64,000 nucleotides of DNA from Hysterangium stoloniferum (GCA_015178975.1 WHVD01000013.1:1208790-1272789); one strand, 5' to 3'; shown: positions 33,331 to 46,925, counted from the stretch's first letter. The notes: generated by a model not told the origin, from the letters alone. Made by a program: numbers and translations.

Positions 33331-35319
33331 CCATTCGAAGGCTTAGCCAATCAATTTCCAGTGATTGCCGCTACAATGAAATTCACCGGACTGCTGATCC
33401 GATCAATACAAGATTAAATTGTCAATGTTCGTATTTCTTTTGTTTTCGCAAGTATTTAGCAAAGGCGGTGTAAAATTTCTTGTACTAATATATGAAATAA
33501 ATTTGAAAAATTCAAATGAGATATATTAACTTTGTTGTTTTGCAGTGCCGGTGGAAATGTTAAAGTCCTTCTGCCGCACTCAACGACCTGAATGGGTGTT
33601 AAATATTTCGGGAGTCTCAATATATAAGGGTAAAACACACTACTGTCTAATGCTAACTACATGACCACCAAATTTACTTAATTCAATCTCAGAATCAATC
33701 ATCTGACAACGCAGGAGTCTCGCAGCTTCTATGGCTGGCAGACTCCAACAATAGGAAATAATATCTTTTGCAAGCCGCTCACACTACAGCGTGCGCGGGA
33801 CCCACAACGCTCTAGGGAGTCTACATAATGGGTGTAGACACTCCCAAATCCCTGATGTTAATCACCAAGTATTATCCGATGCAGGTTCTTTTCTGAAACC
33901 ACCTGTTCTCGTAGCACTATGGAGCGGTATTTCCCATGAAAAGACCGACATCCACGTGGTTTCTCAGGTCCACGCTTCAACTCGAAGTTATTTCCTTCTT
34001 TTCTGACGTCATTAGTGTTAAGTAGTAGACAAGATTTCGAAAGGATTGAGACTTTTTATCTACTTTCTAATTATTTTAGGAGAGTTATTAGGGGAGTAAA
34101 TAGGGGAAATTTAGATACTCGAAGTTTCTAGTCCATTGCATCATTAAGGAGATTAGGAATTACTCCCCCCTAACGGCACCTCAATATATGCGCATATATG
34201 TGCATATACTCGTCATCGGATCCATATTTCGGTTACATTTTACATGAAGACTTGATTACTAACAATTAGTACATGCCTGATGGTCTACCTTATATCTACC
34301 TTTGATCTGGCTTGCTTTGTGCTCACACCCATGTGACAGAAGGTCCTTGTCTCATAGTCATTGGCTCTAGCATCGCCACAATTCAGGATACGGAATGGCA
34401 TTACTATTTTTCTGTGGCGATATCTTGATAATTTTAGAAAAATAGATAACTGGGGCAAAAATCGACATGTGCTTCCTACAGGTCATGAAGGCAAGGGGCT
34501 GTCAAAGAAAAATCTATTTAAAAGGGTGCATCTTTGTGCTGTAAGACTAGTATCTGCTGTGGGTGCAGACAGACACTAGAATGAGTGATGGGGAACTAAC
34601 CACTACTTTATTCAAAATTTACATATACAGATTATATACTAGTGGACAATAATGAGGTCAAATATTACCAAATCGCAATGTAGGGAGCCAAATGACGAAG
34701 GCGATAATTTACTCGACGTCTGGACCAACTGTGGGCCCATTTGATACTACACGTCAACACCACACCCAATGCCAGTTTTCCCAATCTTAATTCACTCTCA
34801 CATTGTACAAATATGTACATTATCTTGTAAATTTAAATGCACTTTGATTATTGTTTAATACTTCCCCTAACTGTTCGGTTATATTTCTATCACAGATATC
34901 TATATCCTCCGAAGGGCTGTGACTGACTATATGCTAATTATTGTGCCAGAATTTCTGTATATTCTATACATCTTATGACATGCCAAAGCTTTAATTAGAG
35001 TGACACTCAAGAAATAACTACCGAAGAGCCATATTAAGCCATGTGTCACAGTACTGTTGGATTTCGAGCATCATACAAGCTCATATTCCTTTGTTCCTTT
35101 CCCCCATTGTCCTCTTGTTTCACATCTTTATTGTTCTCCTCATTGATATTCTATTGTTCCTATTGTATATATATGTAGCTACATGCGAATAGAGCTCCCC
35201 GCGCATTTGCGAGGGTCCCTGCTATACCTGGGTGAGGTCAAAGTCCATCTCATCTCAACACAAATGTGCAGCATACCCTCTTTCGTTTCACTTCATGTCA
35301 TTCTATTCATTGAGCGCGA
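33331..35319. repeat. Rearranged reverse fragment of the zinc-finger unit plus flank
   Basis: About 33860-34000 and 34270-34540 match 30230-30640 in reverse. A ~240-bp unmatched block (34015-34260, with tatgcgcatatatgtgcata) separates them. 34690-35045 matches the 3' unit sequence seen at 41540-41840. 35055-35319 begins TGTTGGATTTCG and may be LTR-derived, but I see no second end or target duplication. No gene supported. Confidence 0.5.
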
Positions 35320-36697
35320 CTACTGCAGGCTTCGCCAAGGCTGCCACCCTAGGAAAACAGGTAGAGAATGCAAATACCAGCAACAATGACCGTTGGGATA
35401 GCAAGCAATTGAGCAGATGGTTCAAACGACCCCCACAATGAGTCCCAGATATCATATCCCCATACTCCTTGATAAGAACCAAAACCCCAACATGTCTTTT
35501 CATCTCCACGATCACTCACAATATCTGCCGGCGATTTACATTCCCTAGCCTTGAGCTTTATGCTATTCCTCCTCATCCCATCTGCACTGAATCAATGGTT
35601 GATAAAAATATATATACCCTTACTGAAGGTTTCCTATTTTCATCTTCACATAGGCTGAATTCGGCGAAAAAAGGTCACATATTCGCACTGAAAAATTTTG
35701 ACACCAATACTGGCCCACTGGCCCCAAGACCGAGCTCGAATGGCTCACCTGGGCCGCATGGATAATATTATTGTCAATACCTAAGTCCTGCATCAATAGA
35801 GCTTCTGAGTCGAGTTGCATTAAATACCAGTATCCGTTTATGTGACCTAAAATCCTTCTGTTGGAAAATCCAATTTCTATCTGTATGGTCTCTATCTATC
35901 ACAGAAGGTGCGGTCAGTTATAATGTTCTTCATCCATAAAGGGTATCTCTGATATCAATCCTCTGATAGTTTTTTCTCCATCAAGCTGTTGGAATTGGTG
36001 ATGAAACCACCCTTTTCCTAGGGGTGGCTCACCTATTCTTCACTTTTTCATAGGAGGATGCTAATTGTGGACCATGTTTTTTGAGGTTAATGCATGCCAG
36101 AACAAGTGTACACCTCAACTAGCATCCTACCTATCATGTCAGAAGGTGATTCACTAACTGACACATTGATTGACAAACAAGTACTATTATTACAAGTCTA
36201 TTACCCACTTGTAGATTGTGTATTACAATAAGCCAACTCATACTATTTTTAATAGTTTATACTGCAAAGCCAGGAACTGTCATTTTTACTTCCTAGATAC
36301 ATGTGAAACAACATATTACAAGCATATTTGGTGTGACACAGCTGTTGGCTCATGAATCGGTTCACAAGGTCAAATGGACTGCAATTTTGGGAAACATGCT
36401 GTAGGTCAAATTTTGGAGTTATAACATAGATAATACTAGATATATAGTAGTAAAATACATATATGAAGTTACAAGGCAATTGGTCAATTATTGAGAGAGC
36501 TATGAGGTTCACAATTTTCAACAATATTTCCTTGTAAATCTAGTGTGTGCCTTACATAATGCAAAGTGCTGTAACAACACAAGTATAACTATGTTGTACT
36601 ACTGAGGTGTTACCATCTACTCAACAGCATCAATTATTTCAGCACAAGGCGACTACTACTCGGGGCAATGAATTAGATAGTGACAGGACCAAGAGTC
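35320..36697. other. AT-rich unassigned part of right arm
   Basis: Mirror of 9128-10500. No gene found. The short frames mirror those of the left arm without coding signs. Confidence 0.4.
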
Positions 36698-36956
36698 TGT
36701 TAGGTTTTGGGGATGGCTTGAGGTGCAGAATGCTCTGGTAGACTACATGAAGTGTATTATGTACACATTAAGAAATAGAGCTTCTTTGTCCACTGTGCAC
36801 ATTATCTGGTCAGCATTGTTATATTTTGGTCAGCTCTTTGCAAGTTTCTATCAGGTTACAGGCCCCTCCAGTGCATTGACTCTCATACATTCTCATTTCT
36901 TCTCCTTTTCCCCTTTTCCACTATTTCTTTTCAACATCTCACACTGCCACGTCATC

Positions 36957-38842
36957 ATGGTACAGCCTACCATATATGACTTACTTTGAACCTTTGATCA
37001 GCAAAATAAATTCACTGGCAAAATTTATGGAATCTGGACTCAAGAGTTAGAGATGACTTTTGGAGAGGATGATGACTTTATGGAGCACATAAAGAGTTCA
37101 TCAAAACCACTAAAGGATGACACTACACTCCAGGCATGGCTCAAGGCAGACCAGTGAGCTAGGGCAGCCCTCTACAAAACAATTTCATCGAACACTGTTC
37201 AGACAACCCACTTCAAGGATACAACTCCGCTGCAAACTGCAAATGATGTTTGGTTGAGCCTCAAATCCGAATACAAAAAGGATTCTCACGCAACCCATTT
37301 TGAACTCAAGAAATGTCTTTATAACCCAGTTGTTAAGGGTGCGTACATGGAGGGTTTCTGGAAAAACCCACAGGAAATCTGGTAGGACTTGGCTTCAGCT
37401 TATTGGCTGCACCCTCACGAGATCATGTTGTCCAATTCCAAATGGGCAGACGGGAGTCCCAGGGAGTCCGGGCAGAGTTCGTGGGTCAAGGGGTCATGGG
37501 TCGAGAGGTCAGGGAGTTGAGATAAATAAGTCAGAGGTTGAGTGATAGATGTGTCAGAGCCCATGGGCTCCAACTAGTGAGAGTGGTGTAATTCAAAGAG
37601 GAGTAGAGAGCGGAAAATGTACTAGATTACTGGGGAGAATCTAAGCTGACTTTCTGACTGGATTGTATGTACAACATCTGCCAGACTATATAGACTGTAG
37701 AATGAATAACATACCAAATCCAGTAATAATGAAAATGAAACTAGCAAAACATAAAACAAGATAAGTAAACACCAAATTTGGTGTTAGGAATGGAATGGGA
37801 TGGAGCAGAGTCCAAATTGTGACAGGTCATAAACCATAATGGGAAATGGAGTGGGAGTGGAGTCCGAATTGTGACAGGTCATTTGACTAAAATGGGAATG
37901 GGGCTCAGTTAGAGGGATGACAGGTTTTCTGAGTGGGGTCCAGTGACTGATGTGTGGGATGAGGTCAGACATAGACAGGGATGGAGTCCGGTGGGAATTC
38001 CGGTGACTGATACATGATGTAATGAAGTCGAACGTGGACAAGTCTGATGTATGGAGTCCAGTGGGAATTCCAGTAAACTGACAATTGGTGCATATAGGGT
38101 GCAGGTGCATATAAGTTAGTGCCCAGAGTCTGGTAGGAATTCCGGTCGTAACACCAGTCCATGACACCTCCAAACCAGTCTCACTCTATATCCAGGACAT
38201 TGCTTTGGCTGCCAAAGAACTTACAACTCTTGGGCATGTGCCTGCAACAACAGATATTGTTGACTCCATCCTCATGAACCTCGACTCTTCTTTTGTGATC
38301 ATTCGGACCCTTCTCACATAAGGATCATCAGAGCCTACTCTTGCTATTGTTAAGAAAACCTTAACTGATCAAGAAGATACAAAAACTGCACTTAATAGTG
38401 GCACTCAGACCCAGGAACTTGAGGCAGCCTTGTATTCACAGAAGAGAGCAGGAAAAGGAAAAAGGAAATGGGGCTGAAGAAGGATAATTCAGATTCAGAC
38501 TCAGAGTCTGAGGGAGAAGCCCAGGTTGACTGGCTGAACCCAAAGAACAGGGATGTCTGACATTGGTGTGGATGTCCTGGCCATCGGTCCTCACACTACA
38601 TTGCTGATATGCCGCAGAAGGTAAAAGACAAAGTTATTGGGGAAGCTAAATGTCAAAAATGTTTGCGTTGGTCATCAGGCGATGATGCTGCTTTTTGTAC
38701 CCACACTGCTTCTGACTCCAACTCTGTCCATGATCAGGATACCAAGGAGACAAAGGCCAACTATGCAAATAATGGTGGCACTGGAGAGCCTTTGCCCTCA
38801 AAGGATATTAGAAAGACCACTCTCACGTTGTTGCAAGTGTAG
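36957..38842 (+). pseudogene. Decayed copia gag of the gag-only element (right arm)
   Basis: Forward reading from ATG 36957, stop at 36987, then open-with-stops through IYGIWTQELEM, AWLKADQ and VWLSLKSEYKK to 37330. It resumes after the solo LTR at 38159 (DTSKPVSLYIQDIAL, SILMNLDSSF) and ends with a CCHC-like CHWCGCPGH near 38560. Several stops interrupt it. No pol follows before the 3' LTR. Confidence 0.7.
37331..38153 (+). mobile_element. Solo LTR (823 bp) nested in the gag-only element, right arm
   Basis: TGTTAAGG...CGTAACA with 5-bp duplication ccagt (37326-37330 and 38154-38158). Orthologous to 7667-8489. The gtttttcc, caggaaatctgg and gcttcagcttat motifs near the start recur in 61622-62454. 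Confidence 0.92.
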
Positions 38843-39104
38843 TATATTATCAGCTTTCAGTGGGGGCTTGCATTTAGTGGGGGTTTTCACTTTCATTAAT
38901 TAATTATTATTTCTTTGTCTTTCACTGCACCTCTTCTCCGAGTAGGGGTGTTAGGTTTTGTGGACGGCTTGAGGTGTGGAATGCTCTGGTAGACTACATG
39001 AAGTGTATTATGTACACATTAAGAAATAGAGCTTCTTTGTCCACTGCGCACATTATCCAGTCAGCATTGTTATATTTCAGTCAACTCTTTGCAAGTTTCT
39101 ATCA

Positions 39105-39799
39105 GAGTCTGCCAGGATTGTATAGTCATATAACTTTTAGAAACCAAAAGAAGCATTATCCTTGTTCAGTACCAGCGCTTTATGGCCTAAAATAGCATCA
39201 AGTTGGAATTGTTGAACTAGAAGTCATCCCCTGATTCTAAAGGTGATTGACAGTTTCGAAGCTAGATGTCTGTGACTCTGATCCCATCTTGTATTAAAGC
39301 CCGTCAATAATTGAATCTAGTCTGCAGTGACACGGGTTGATAGGGTCATGTCATATTGTTCGAGGAACTAGTAAACAGCTACAGGTGTAGAGGACAGGAA
39401 AAAACTAGCCAGACTAATGACATTCTTTGATACTGACACCATTCAAGTTTAAATGGGCATAAAATTTTACAGTTGGGAATGGCCTCCAGTGACAGCCACA
39501 TCAGGAATTTGGGAATGTCTACACCCATTTTGTAAACTCCCTAGCCTCCCTAGATCTATAGTAGGCTTTTATACTGACTAGTAAATAGGGATCTCGCGAA
39601 AGTAGTCGAGTCTAGCCGAGCTAGCTAGCTCTCCTAGATGGCTTTAGACAGTATAGAGGGCACACTTGCTGATCTTCCCACTATCCTGATGCATAGTATC
39701 CCTCACTAGTACGCCACGTCAGAAGGTCACAATTCCGTAAGCACTAGGCACTTTATCTGAGTCAATGAGGTGTGATTACGTTTGTTTTTACCCTTCTAG
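39105..39799. other. Unassigned repeat sequence (right arm)
   Basis: Mirror of 6021-6715, nothing recognised beyond the dispersed repeat shared with 22030-22340. Confidence 0.45.
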
Positions 39800-39951
39800 A
39801 TCCCCAGTATGAGGACAGAGAACCGCAGGAGCACCCGCTTTCATGGAGGGGAGAAAGAAGGAAGTACAACATAACCTCCAAGGACGCCTATGCATCTGTG
39901 ATTCTATCGGCTACTGGTGAACTGTATGTGATAAGAACCAGCGATTATTAA
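39800..39951 (+). CDS. Conserved terminal exon of an unidentified repeat-borne gene (right arm)
   Basis: Same 152-nt exon as 5869-6020, nearly identical. The acceptor cccttctag ends at 39799 and the TAA is at 39949-39951. It has the PQYEDREPQ start and ILSATGEL near the end. The upstream coding part is not found. Confidence 0.45.
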
Positions 39952-41948
39952 ATTGTTTGAGATTAGGATGATCGATGGGAATTTTAAAATATTTTTTATT
40001 TATTGGCTGGTACAATTAAGAAACTCAACTGATAATCATTTCGTCACCCATGTTGGAAATGATCCCGAAAATGCAGACAGTCAATAATTTTCCAGGGAAA
40101 CAAATTCATAGTAAAATAAATCCCTCACCTCCTACACTCGGGGAATTCTTATCCCACACAGCCGTCCCTGTTCGCTCGTCAGCCAGGCGACGTACAAACG
40201 CAACCAGGAACCCCGCGCCAGCCTCTGAGTTGAAAGATCAGCGGATCGCCGACTCGCGCCGTATTCATACTTGAGCACGTCTTCACTCCTATGAAATTCA
40301 GGAATTAAACTGAAGTCCTTGACTACTTACTCGTTACTTATGGTTTTCCTTGTTCTCTCAGAATCACATCGCTGCTTATCCTGCCATCCGGCTGAGGAGA
40401 AACGGTGTACTTACCGAACTTAATGTCCTTAATTTAGTTATAAGTAAAAAAAGGAGATCTCAGATTTTTCTGATGTGCTCATCCGCGTCATTCGAAACCG
40501 TCCTTGCGTTGTGACTTCCATGCCCTATTGGCACGCTTCACGGCTATCTCGTTGTATATTATAGCTATGTATTCTCAGAAGTGGCGTGGAATTATTATTA
40601 TTTTGTTGGATTCGAATTTGGGCGCCCTCGCCTCTCTACACTGAAAGGATTTTGGACCTGACTCGGGACTCATTTCTCAGCGGAAGTTCTGCTTCCATTA
40701 GTCACCAAGTATTATCCGAAGCTTCCCTAGAAAGGTTCTTTTCAGAAACATCCTGTTGTCGTAGCGCGAAAGAGCGGTATTTCCCGTGAAAAGACCGACA
40801 TCCATGTGGTTTCTCAGGTCCACGCTTCAAAGTTCGGTCTTAGGACCTTGATGAATGACGTAGTTATTTCCTTCTTCTCTGACCTGATGATTACACGCCT
40901 GGTGGTCTACCTTCTGGCGAGCTTTGGTCTGATTTGTTTTGCACATCATATCCATGTGACAGAGGGGTCCCTGTCTCATAGTCATTGGGTCCAGCATCGG
41001 CACATTTCAGGATACGGAATGGCATTACTATTTTTCTGTGGTGATATCTTTATAATTAGGTTTTAAGAAAATAGATAACAGCCGAGGCAACAATCGACAT
41101 GTGCTTCCTACAGGTCATGAAGGAGAGGGGCTGTCAAACAAAAATCTATTTAAAACGGTGTATCTTTGCGCTCGAGGGTTTCATTGCAATGCTATGGGAA
41201 ACACAGTGTTATACCCCAATCCCAGATATTCCTCGCAGTATTGTGAAATGATACCAAATTTCTCGCTGATAACGAGCTGGTGATTATGATTTGTGGTAAA
41301 TATGGGAAGCGTAAAAAAAACGAGCTTCCAGGCTGGAAGGGACAATTGACACATAAACAATGCAAGGCCCATGTTCGGAGGAGCAATTCTTCCTTTTGTC
41401 AAGCGCCAAATATCCGGGAGGTATTTTCGCAGGTTCTTGATAATTCGCTGAAGGAAAAAGATCAAACTAATGAAGAAGGCGAGGATTCAGTTGACGTTTG
41501 GACCGACGGTGGGGCCATTTGATACTACAAGGCGACCCCACACCCAATGCCAGGTTTCCCACTCTTAATTCGCTCCCGCCTTGTGTGGATACATTATAAT
41601 TGTTAAATTAAAATGCACTTCGATTTTTGCTTAATACTCCGCATAACCGTTTGGTTATATTTCTATCACAAATATCTATATCCTCCGAAGGGCCTGTAAC
41701 TGGTTGTGCTAATTATTGTGCCAGAATGTCTGTAGATTCTATACATCTTATGACGTGTTAAAGTTTCAATTAAAATGACACTCAAGAAATAACTACCTAA
41801 GAGCCGTATTAAGCCATGTGTCAAAGTACCTGAAGAGGCGCAGCGTATCGTAGATGTGTCACTTGGCTTGGATAACCACGCACGGTAACAACTCATATAG
41901 CAAGTGATATACAATGCAACTAATTCCATCCGCCACTATTACACTGTC
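39952..41948. repeat. Non-coding 3' part of the zinc-finger unit (right arm)
   Basis: Mirror of 4678-5868, including about 0.8 kb (about 40897-41703) deleted from the left arm. It shares the cgtaaaaaaaacgagcttcc and gttataccccaatcccag blocks with 22345-23072 and 30100-30230. No gene supported. Confidence 0.6.
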
Positions 41949-43821
41949 CTACTGATTAAGCAGCCAGATCAGCTTGTAATCCCGGGAAGTAAAATCACTG
42001 TGGTCTACCCTCTGCCAGAAGGGATGGTCAATGAGATATGTCTGAACCTGCTCCTCCATTTGCTTAAACTGTACCCCAGCTTCCCGTGCTTTTTCCTCCC
42101 CGGAAGCTTCTATGAGAAGCCTGTAGTGGATGTCTACATGCTTCTGTAGAGCTTTCTTCGTAGGAAACACACCGACCATTGACGAATTCACACACCCCTT
42201 CAAGGGACAGGTGTACAAGGCGGCCAGCAGGATATCCCGCCTCTGGGTTGTATTTACAATCAGGTCGCCGTGATCTTCATGTGGATGCATGAGCGCGACT
42301 TTCAAGTCCCTAAAGGCATGGACCCTAATTCAATGGGCGACGAGAGAGTTTTGGGTGGTTACACGCTGCTCACACAGCTTGCACTCCCTCGGGACTGCCT
42401 GCGGATCAGCAGCGGTAATGAACGTGACAAAGTCGGCGATGTCGGTTTTTTTTCCTAATGGCGTAGGAAATGCTGCGTTCGCTGCGGCGGCCTGGAGGAG
42501 GGATACTCTGACCGTGAAAGCACGGTGGATTGGGGCAGTGCGGTTCCTCTTAGGTTGAGGCTTGGTTGGGTGGATGGGTGGGATAGATAGGCGCCATGTA
42601 AACATGGTCATATTAGAGGATACCTCCTCCGGCTCCTCCGGCTCCTTCGCCATGACCCTACATGGATTACGTTCCATGGTGCCGCACTTTGACGCCATGG
42701 ATCTGGCGTGTTCAAAATCGTTAAGGTTAGGGGAGCTGGGGTAGAGACATGAATTTGATAATAAACTTATTAGCCAGCATATATTTATTTACGCAATCAT
42801 AGGAATGCTTACCGTGTTAAGCTCTCCCCGTGCGTGAAAACATTTCCTTCGAAGGGCTCTTTGAGACGCCCCGAAGTACAGAACGCAGAGACCACAACCT
42901 CTGGCCTACCAGTGCGGGAATCGTCCGTAGGATAGTAGTCATGGGGTATGCTGTATTCTCATCAATAAACATAATTAATTGTAGGAAAAGCGCTGACGTC
43001 GTTTCGAAGTTCGCGGACCATCGCTGACGGTCGAAATGTCCGTAATCTACAAATTCTGACACATTTCGTTTTACAGATTTTTAACAGAAAGTGAGTGTAA
43101 TGAACACGGAACAAACCTGACGGTGCCGGCGGGTGTGCGTACACAGGCATCGCCGTGGAATAATGCCTGTGTGATCCTTGTGATCGAGAACTAAAAGGAT
43201 GTCAGGAAAGAAATATTTCAAGTAAACATAGATTTTTCCCCGAAAGATTGCAATGTCACCTATTTCTGTACTCAAACTGAGGCAAGTGTGGCGGCGGGAA
43301 TGGCCCGCTGGGATCGCGTGTGAACGAAGTGGGCAAGGGCGAGTCGTTCAAGATGGATGTCCCCACGCTCCCTGCGACGACAGCAAATTGTCGCTCTCTT
43401 GACTGGATTATCGGAAAATTGATTCCGGATGTCTCCCCAAAAACTGTACATCCCTCCTCGAATCTGCAAATAAAAATGATTGAGGATGCTAAAAAGGTTG
43501 CACAATATGTGATATAAAGCCTCGCACGTCCGATTGCCTACATCCCCCGCTCCATCCGGGTGCCCTCGGGTTCCAGCACTGGAAGACCTGGCGCCACAAT
43601 CAACCGTGCCCGTTAGTGATCCGATCTTGAATAAAGTAGAAGTCAAATGGAAAATACACACCCAGCATCATTTGTAGGGTGGGTTTGATGGTCGAGAATT
43701 CTCCAGAGGTCCATGAGACGAATGTGGGTGAAGTGAGTGTAACAGAGAGTTGGTTTTGAACCTTCCCTGAAGCGAGGTTCCCACACCAGTCAATTCCATT
43801 GTACTCTTTCTGATTATTCAT
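41949..43821 (-). pseudogene. C2H2 zinc-finger repeat gene, right-arm copy (decayed)
   Basis: Reverse-strand copy with exon 1 from ATG 43821 and exon 6 at 42735-41949. It has a single unit where the left arm has the tandem duplication. The exon-1 frameshift (NGHG then stop) is shared with the left arm and so is older than the duplication. Exon 6 has a TGA at 42332-42330 in place of the TGG in HWIRVH of finger 1, present only here. Finger 2 is intact in 42305-41949. Confidence 0.8.
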
Positions 43822-44064
43822 ATTCCAATCTCAGCCATTCTTCGTGTCAGCCAAGGCTCGGCAATTCACCTGTGTATCTTGTATTTGCAACCTAATTAGC
43901 TTGCCGCTGAACTCTAAGCTATTTTGCGGCAGCCTGCTGGATGGTCTTCCACTTCCCGGCAGCTAGACGAGCCAGATGAAAGCAGACCCCGCACATAATG
44001 CATCTTGGCATTGACTGGTGTGGGAACCTCGCTTCAGGGAAGGTTCAAAGCCACGTATCTTTTA
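43822..44064. repeat. 5' flank of zinc-finger unit with inverted exon-1 fragment
   Basis: Contains, at about 44008-44054, an inverted copy of the first ~45 bases of exon 1 downstream of the ATG (43746-43795). The two face each other across ~210 bases and could fold. The left arm has the same pair (1082-1127 and 2378-2424), there separated by the DNA transposon. Confidence 0.75.
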
Positions 44065-44209
44065 TCCAGCTTCGTCTATGTGTCGTGATGAGAGCAGAGA
44101 GCTGTATGGTTGGGTAGGGGGAGAGCTTAGCTCTCCGCGTATGTGTGGGAAGACTCGCCGCTCACCCACAAAGAACAACTGCCTGCCAAACGCGGCGAGG
44201 CTACACCGC

Positions 44210-45350
44210 CTACCCAACCAAGGCAGTTGCATTCCTTGTTGAAAGGTTCTCCAAATGTCGTGATGCTATCTGTTCAAAGGCCCTGATGTATGTTTCATAT
44301 GCTAATGACTTCCATCTGCCTGCTAATCTCAGGATCTCAGGATCAACTCCTTGTGCTAGAAAGAAAGATGCGCCGCCGATACGAAATGAATGTCCGAAGG
44401 TTGTTCCCCATCCCCATGCTTTAAGAATGAGATTTATTCGTTCGAGTGCAGCTTTTTGACTATCGGTCTTACTGCACCTCTGTCGTCTAGCCAACAAAAC
44501 AGTGGTTCTTCCGGTCCGGCCGGTACGACTTTCGATAAATTGATTAGTGCGTCTATTGGGCATGTCCCTTGCTGATCTGTTAGGTATACCACTTGGGTTA
44601 CACCAGATTTGGCCGTTTTAGCCGCAGGTAAGTCCAAGTGTGCATACCTCCTGCCGTCATTGTCATGGCTAATTAGGACGTCCTTCCGCTTCAAATGCTT
44701 TTTGCCATCAAACTGTGTTCTGGATGATACTGTGACCTCCCCGAAACGCATTAAACCCCAAAAGGCGCATGTAGATATGGCCCATACACAGGCATCGAAG
44801 GAGTTGTTCAAATCCAATGACGCCCTCAACGCGAGTAGCATCTTCAATTTTATTGGTGGACGTGGGGGCCGTTTTCGTGTATTGCCTTGTAAGTTCTCTA
44901 GCCCCCTTAGTGACCATTCGATTCTCGTTCGTTCGTCATCTGACAGGGGTGGGGGCCAACCTTGAGCTATGTGCCATGCTCTAACCGCCGCTAAGTATTT
45001 CCGAGTAACTCCAACTGACACAGTCTCAAATGCTGTCCCAGCAGTTAGCTCCTGACTGAGCAATGATGAGTCCGCTGCCGCCCAAAGTGCGAAAGAATGT
45101 AAAATTGAGAAGGATGCTGGCAATCTTTCCGATTCAGATACAGAGAAGATATCACAAAATACATGGAATTTGCAGAGACCCGATCCGTAGCTATTCGCAT
45201 CCCGCAGTGATGCTTCAGAGGCTATGGACGCTAGTAACTGCAGTACCGGGTGCTGTACAGTAGATGGAGGCGGTGTGTTGATTCCTTTCCACCTGAAGAG
45301 TCTCTCTTTAGCTCTGCATGGAGGCCTCAGTACTGACGAAACGAGGTGCA
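44210..45350 (-). pseudogene. Tyrosine recombinase of the DIRS-order element
   Basis: Reverse strand, two frames. The first, sharing the gag frame, gives the core-binding part (SYGSGLCKFHVFC, RKYLAAVRAWH) and the catalytic Arg in FWGLMRFGEV, then AKTAKSGVTQVVY, ending at 44434. The second frame (44563-44210) gives HSFRIGGASFF (HxxR), GRWKS and ETYI with the candidate nucleophile Tyr. The shift lies near 44465. All catalytic residues R, K, H, R, W and Y are present, but they need a frame change. It would integrate circular DNA by strand exchange, explaining the lack of a long target duplication. Confidence 0.82.
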
Positions 45351-45410
45351 ATTGTCCAGCTGGTAATGTCTGCAATGATGAGGCGAAGGGTGCTGACACC
45401 CTTGCAGGTG

Positions 45411-46925
45411 CTACGGTGATTGGATCCGGTGTAACAAATGGTTGGGGATGTCTAATGTGGCCCGTGATTGTATTCCGGGGAAGCCTTTGAGGAAGTCGGT
45501 GATATGGCCTCGGGAAAGGGCATCTGCGATGTTCTCTCTGGATGGTACAAATTCGGCTCTTAGTTGTATTCGATTTGTGGCTAACAGTTTGTAAATTTCT
45601 TTTAGAATCATGTTTGTCTCCTTGTTGCGTGACCGGCCTTTGTTCACCACTGCAACGACACCACTGTTGTCCGAACGCACCAAGAAAACTGAATTGGACT
45701 GGTTGCGTCGATGCATCGCCCCAGACTGTAACACCATCCTCAGCCCCAACTCTACAGCGACTGCTTCTGCCCATCCGATGTCGCATTGGCGATGTGGGCC
45801 CACTTCGAAACCAGGGGCCCACTTCCACACTGCCCACTGGGTGCCGACTATGATGCCCAATCCGAATGATGTACTGGCATCCCCCCACCACCCTATGTCG
45901 ATCGGATCCACTGATGCGATGGGGAGCTCGTTTGGCAAGTGCCGCAATATGAAGTAAACCCATGACATATCTGCTTGCAATGCTGGGCTTGGGGGGAATG
46001 ATGCTCTTCGTGATGTGAAACCACGTGCGAATGTGGATATAGAGCGTAGAAAAGGTTTTATCCATGGGAAGATGGATGCCGCGTGGACCAACTTCCCATG
46101 TAGCCTCTCCGCCTCGTTTGCTGAGAATCGATGCTCCTCCTGGGCCCATCGTTTGACTAGCTCCAGTGTCGCCTCGAGTTTCTCCTTCGGCATTGGTACG
46201 GTTTTGGCCTCCAAGTCCCATATGAAGCCTATGTATTTCTGTACTGACGAAAAAGGTCTTGTTTTGCTCTCGCTCCAGGGTACACCAAATTGTGCTGTCA
46301 ATGCAATGAAGTCGTTTTCTGTCCAAACCTGCCCTGGCAAACGAATGGCCAGGAAATTGTCTACCCACTTTAGCAACCACCCGAAGCCTGCCTTTCGGTA
46401 CAAGGCAATCAGCATATCTGCAATACTCCCGAATACACCTGCACTCGAGGCTAAGCCAAATGCGACCGCCCGATCGACGTATACTAGGCCATCCCAGAAG
46501 ACGCAGCATGCGTTCTGCTGATCTGGTCATATGGGTGTCATCCGGTAAGCTGCAGAAATGTCGAAGGTGGCGGCCATGGAACCTTCTGGCAGAGATAATA
46601 TCAATGCCGCCGCATCTGCAAAGGTGCCCCATTCTGTTGGGAAGTCGTCGGGATTTATGCGACTGTTTATGGAGGAATGTATCGGGTCGTCTCGGGGAAA
46701 TGATAGGTCTTGTATCATGCGGTACGTGCTTGAATTCGGTTTTGGGATCAGCCCCAGGGGAGAGGTCTGAAATGGTCCTATGGCTTGCTCCAGTTCCTCT
46801 GGTGTAAAGCCCCTGGAGTAGCGGCCAATCTTTTGTTCGCTTGCTATATACTTGGTTATAAATTCTGTGTCCACTAAGGAGGATCTGTGATTTTCGAAAA
46901 ATGGCTGTACGTGATATGTGCTCTT
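45411..46925 (-). pseudogene. Reverse transcriptase and RNase H of the tyrosine-recombinase element
   Basis: One reverse-strand frame with a single TGA at 46529-46527. RT blocks: PFFENHRSS, GLIPKPNSSTYRMIQDLS, ATFDISAAYRMTPI, then after the stop NACCVFWDGLVYVDRAVAFGL. The palm box is KWVDNFLAIR, with VDN where most elements have VDD, so the second metal-binding Asp appears changed. RNase H: WWGDAST, AEAVAVELGL, VRSDNSG and VPSRENIADALSRG (D-E-D-D type). The stop replaces the Arg expected in TPIRPDQQ, consistent with CGA to TGA. Confidence 0.85.

Larger units (their letters stand above)
36698..39104 (+). mobile_element. Gag-only copia-like LTR element, right arm
   Basis: Mirror copy of 6716-9122, identical in length (2407 bp). 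The LTRs are 36698-36853 and about 38949-39104, and the target duplication gagtc lies at 36693-36697 and 39105-39109. The gag starts at ATG 36957 and carries stops early. It contains the nested solo LTR 37331-38153. The LTR pairs and solo LTR predate the arm duplication. Confidence 0.85.

Noticed and set aside
35055-35319. A further solo LTR starting TGTTGGATTTCG
   Set aside because: A plausible start, but no second end with a matching target duplication was found, so it is left as unassigned flank.
45542-46521. Forward-strand frames over the RT/RNase H region
   Set aside because: Shadows of the reverse-strand coding sequence, with no motif of their own.
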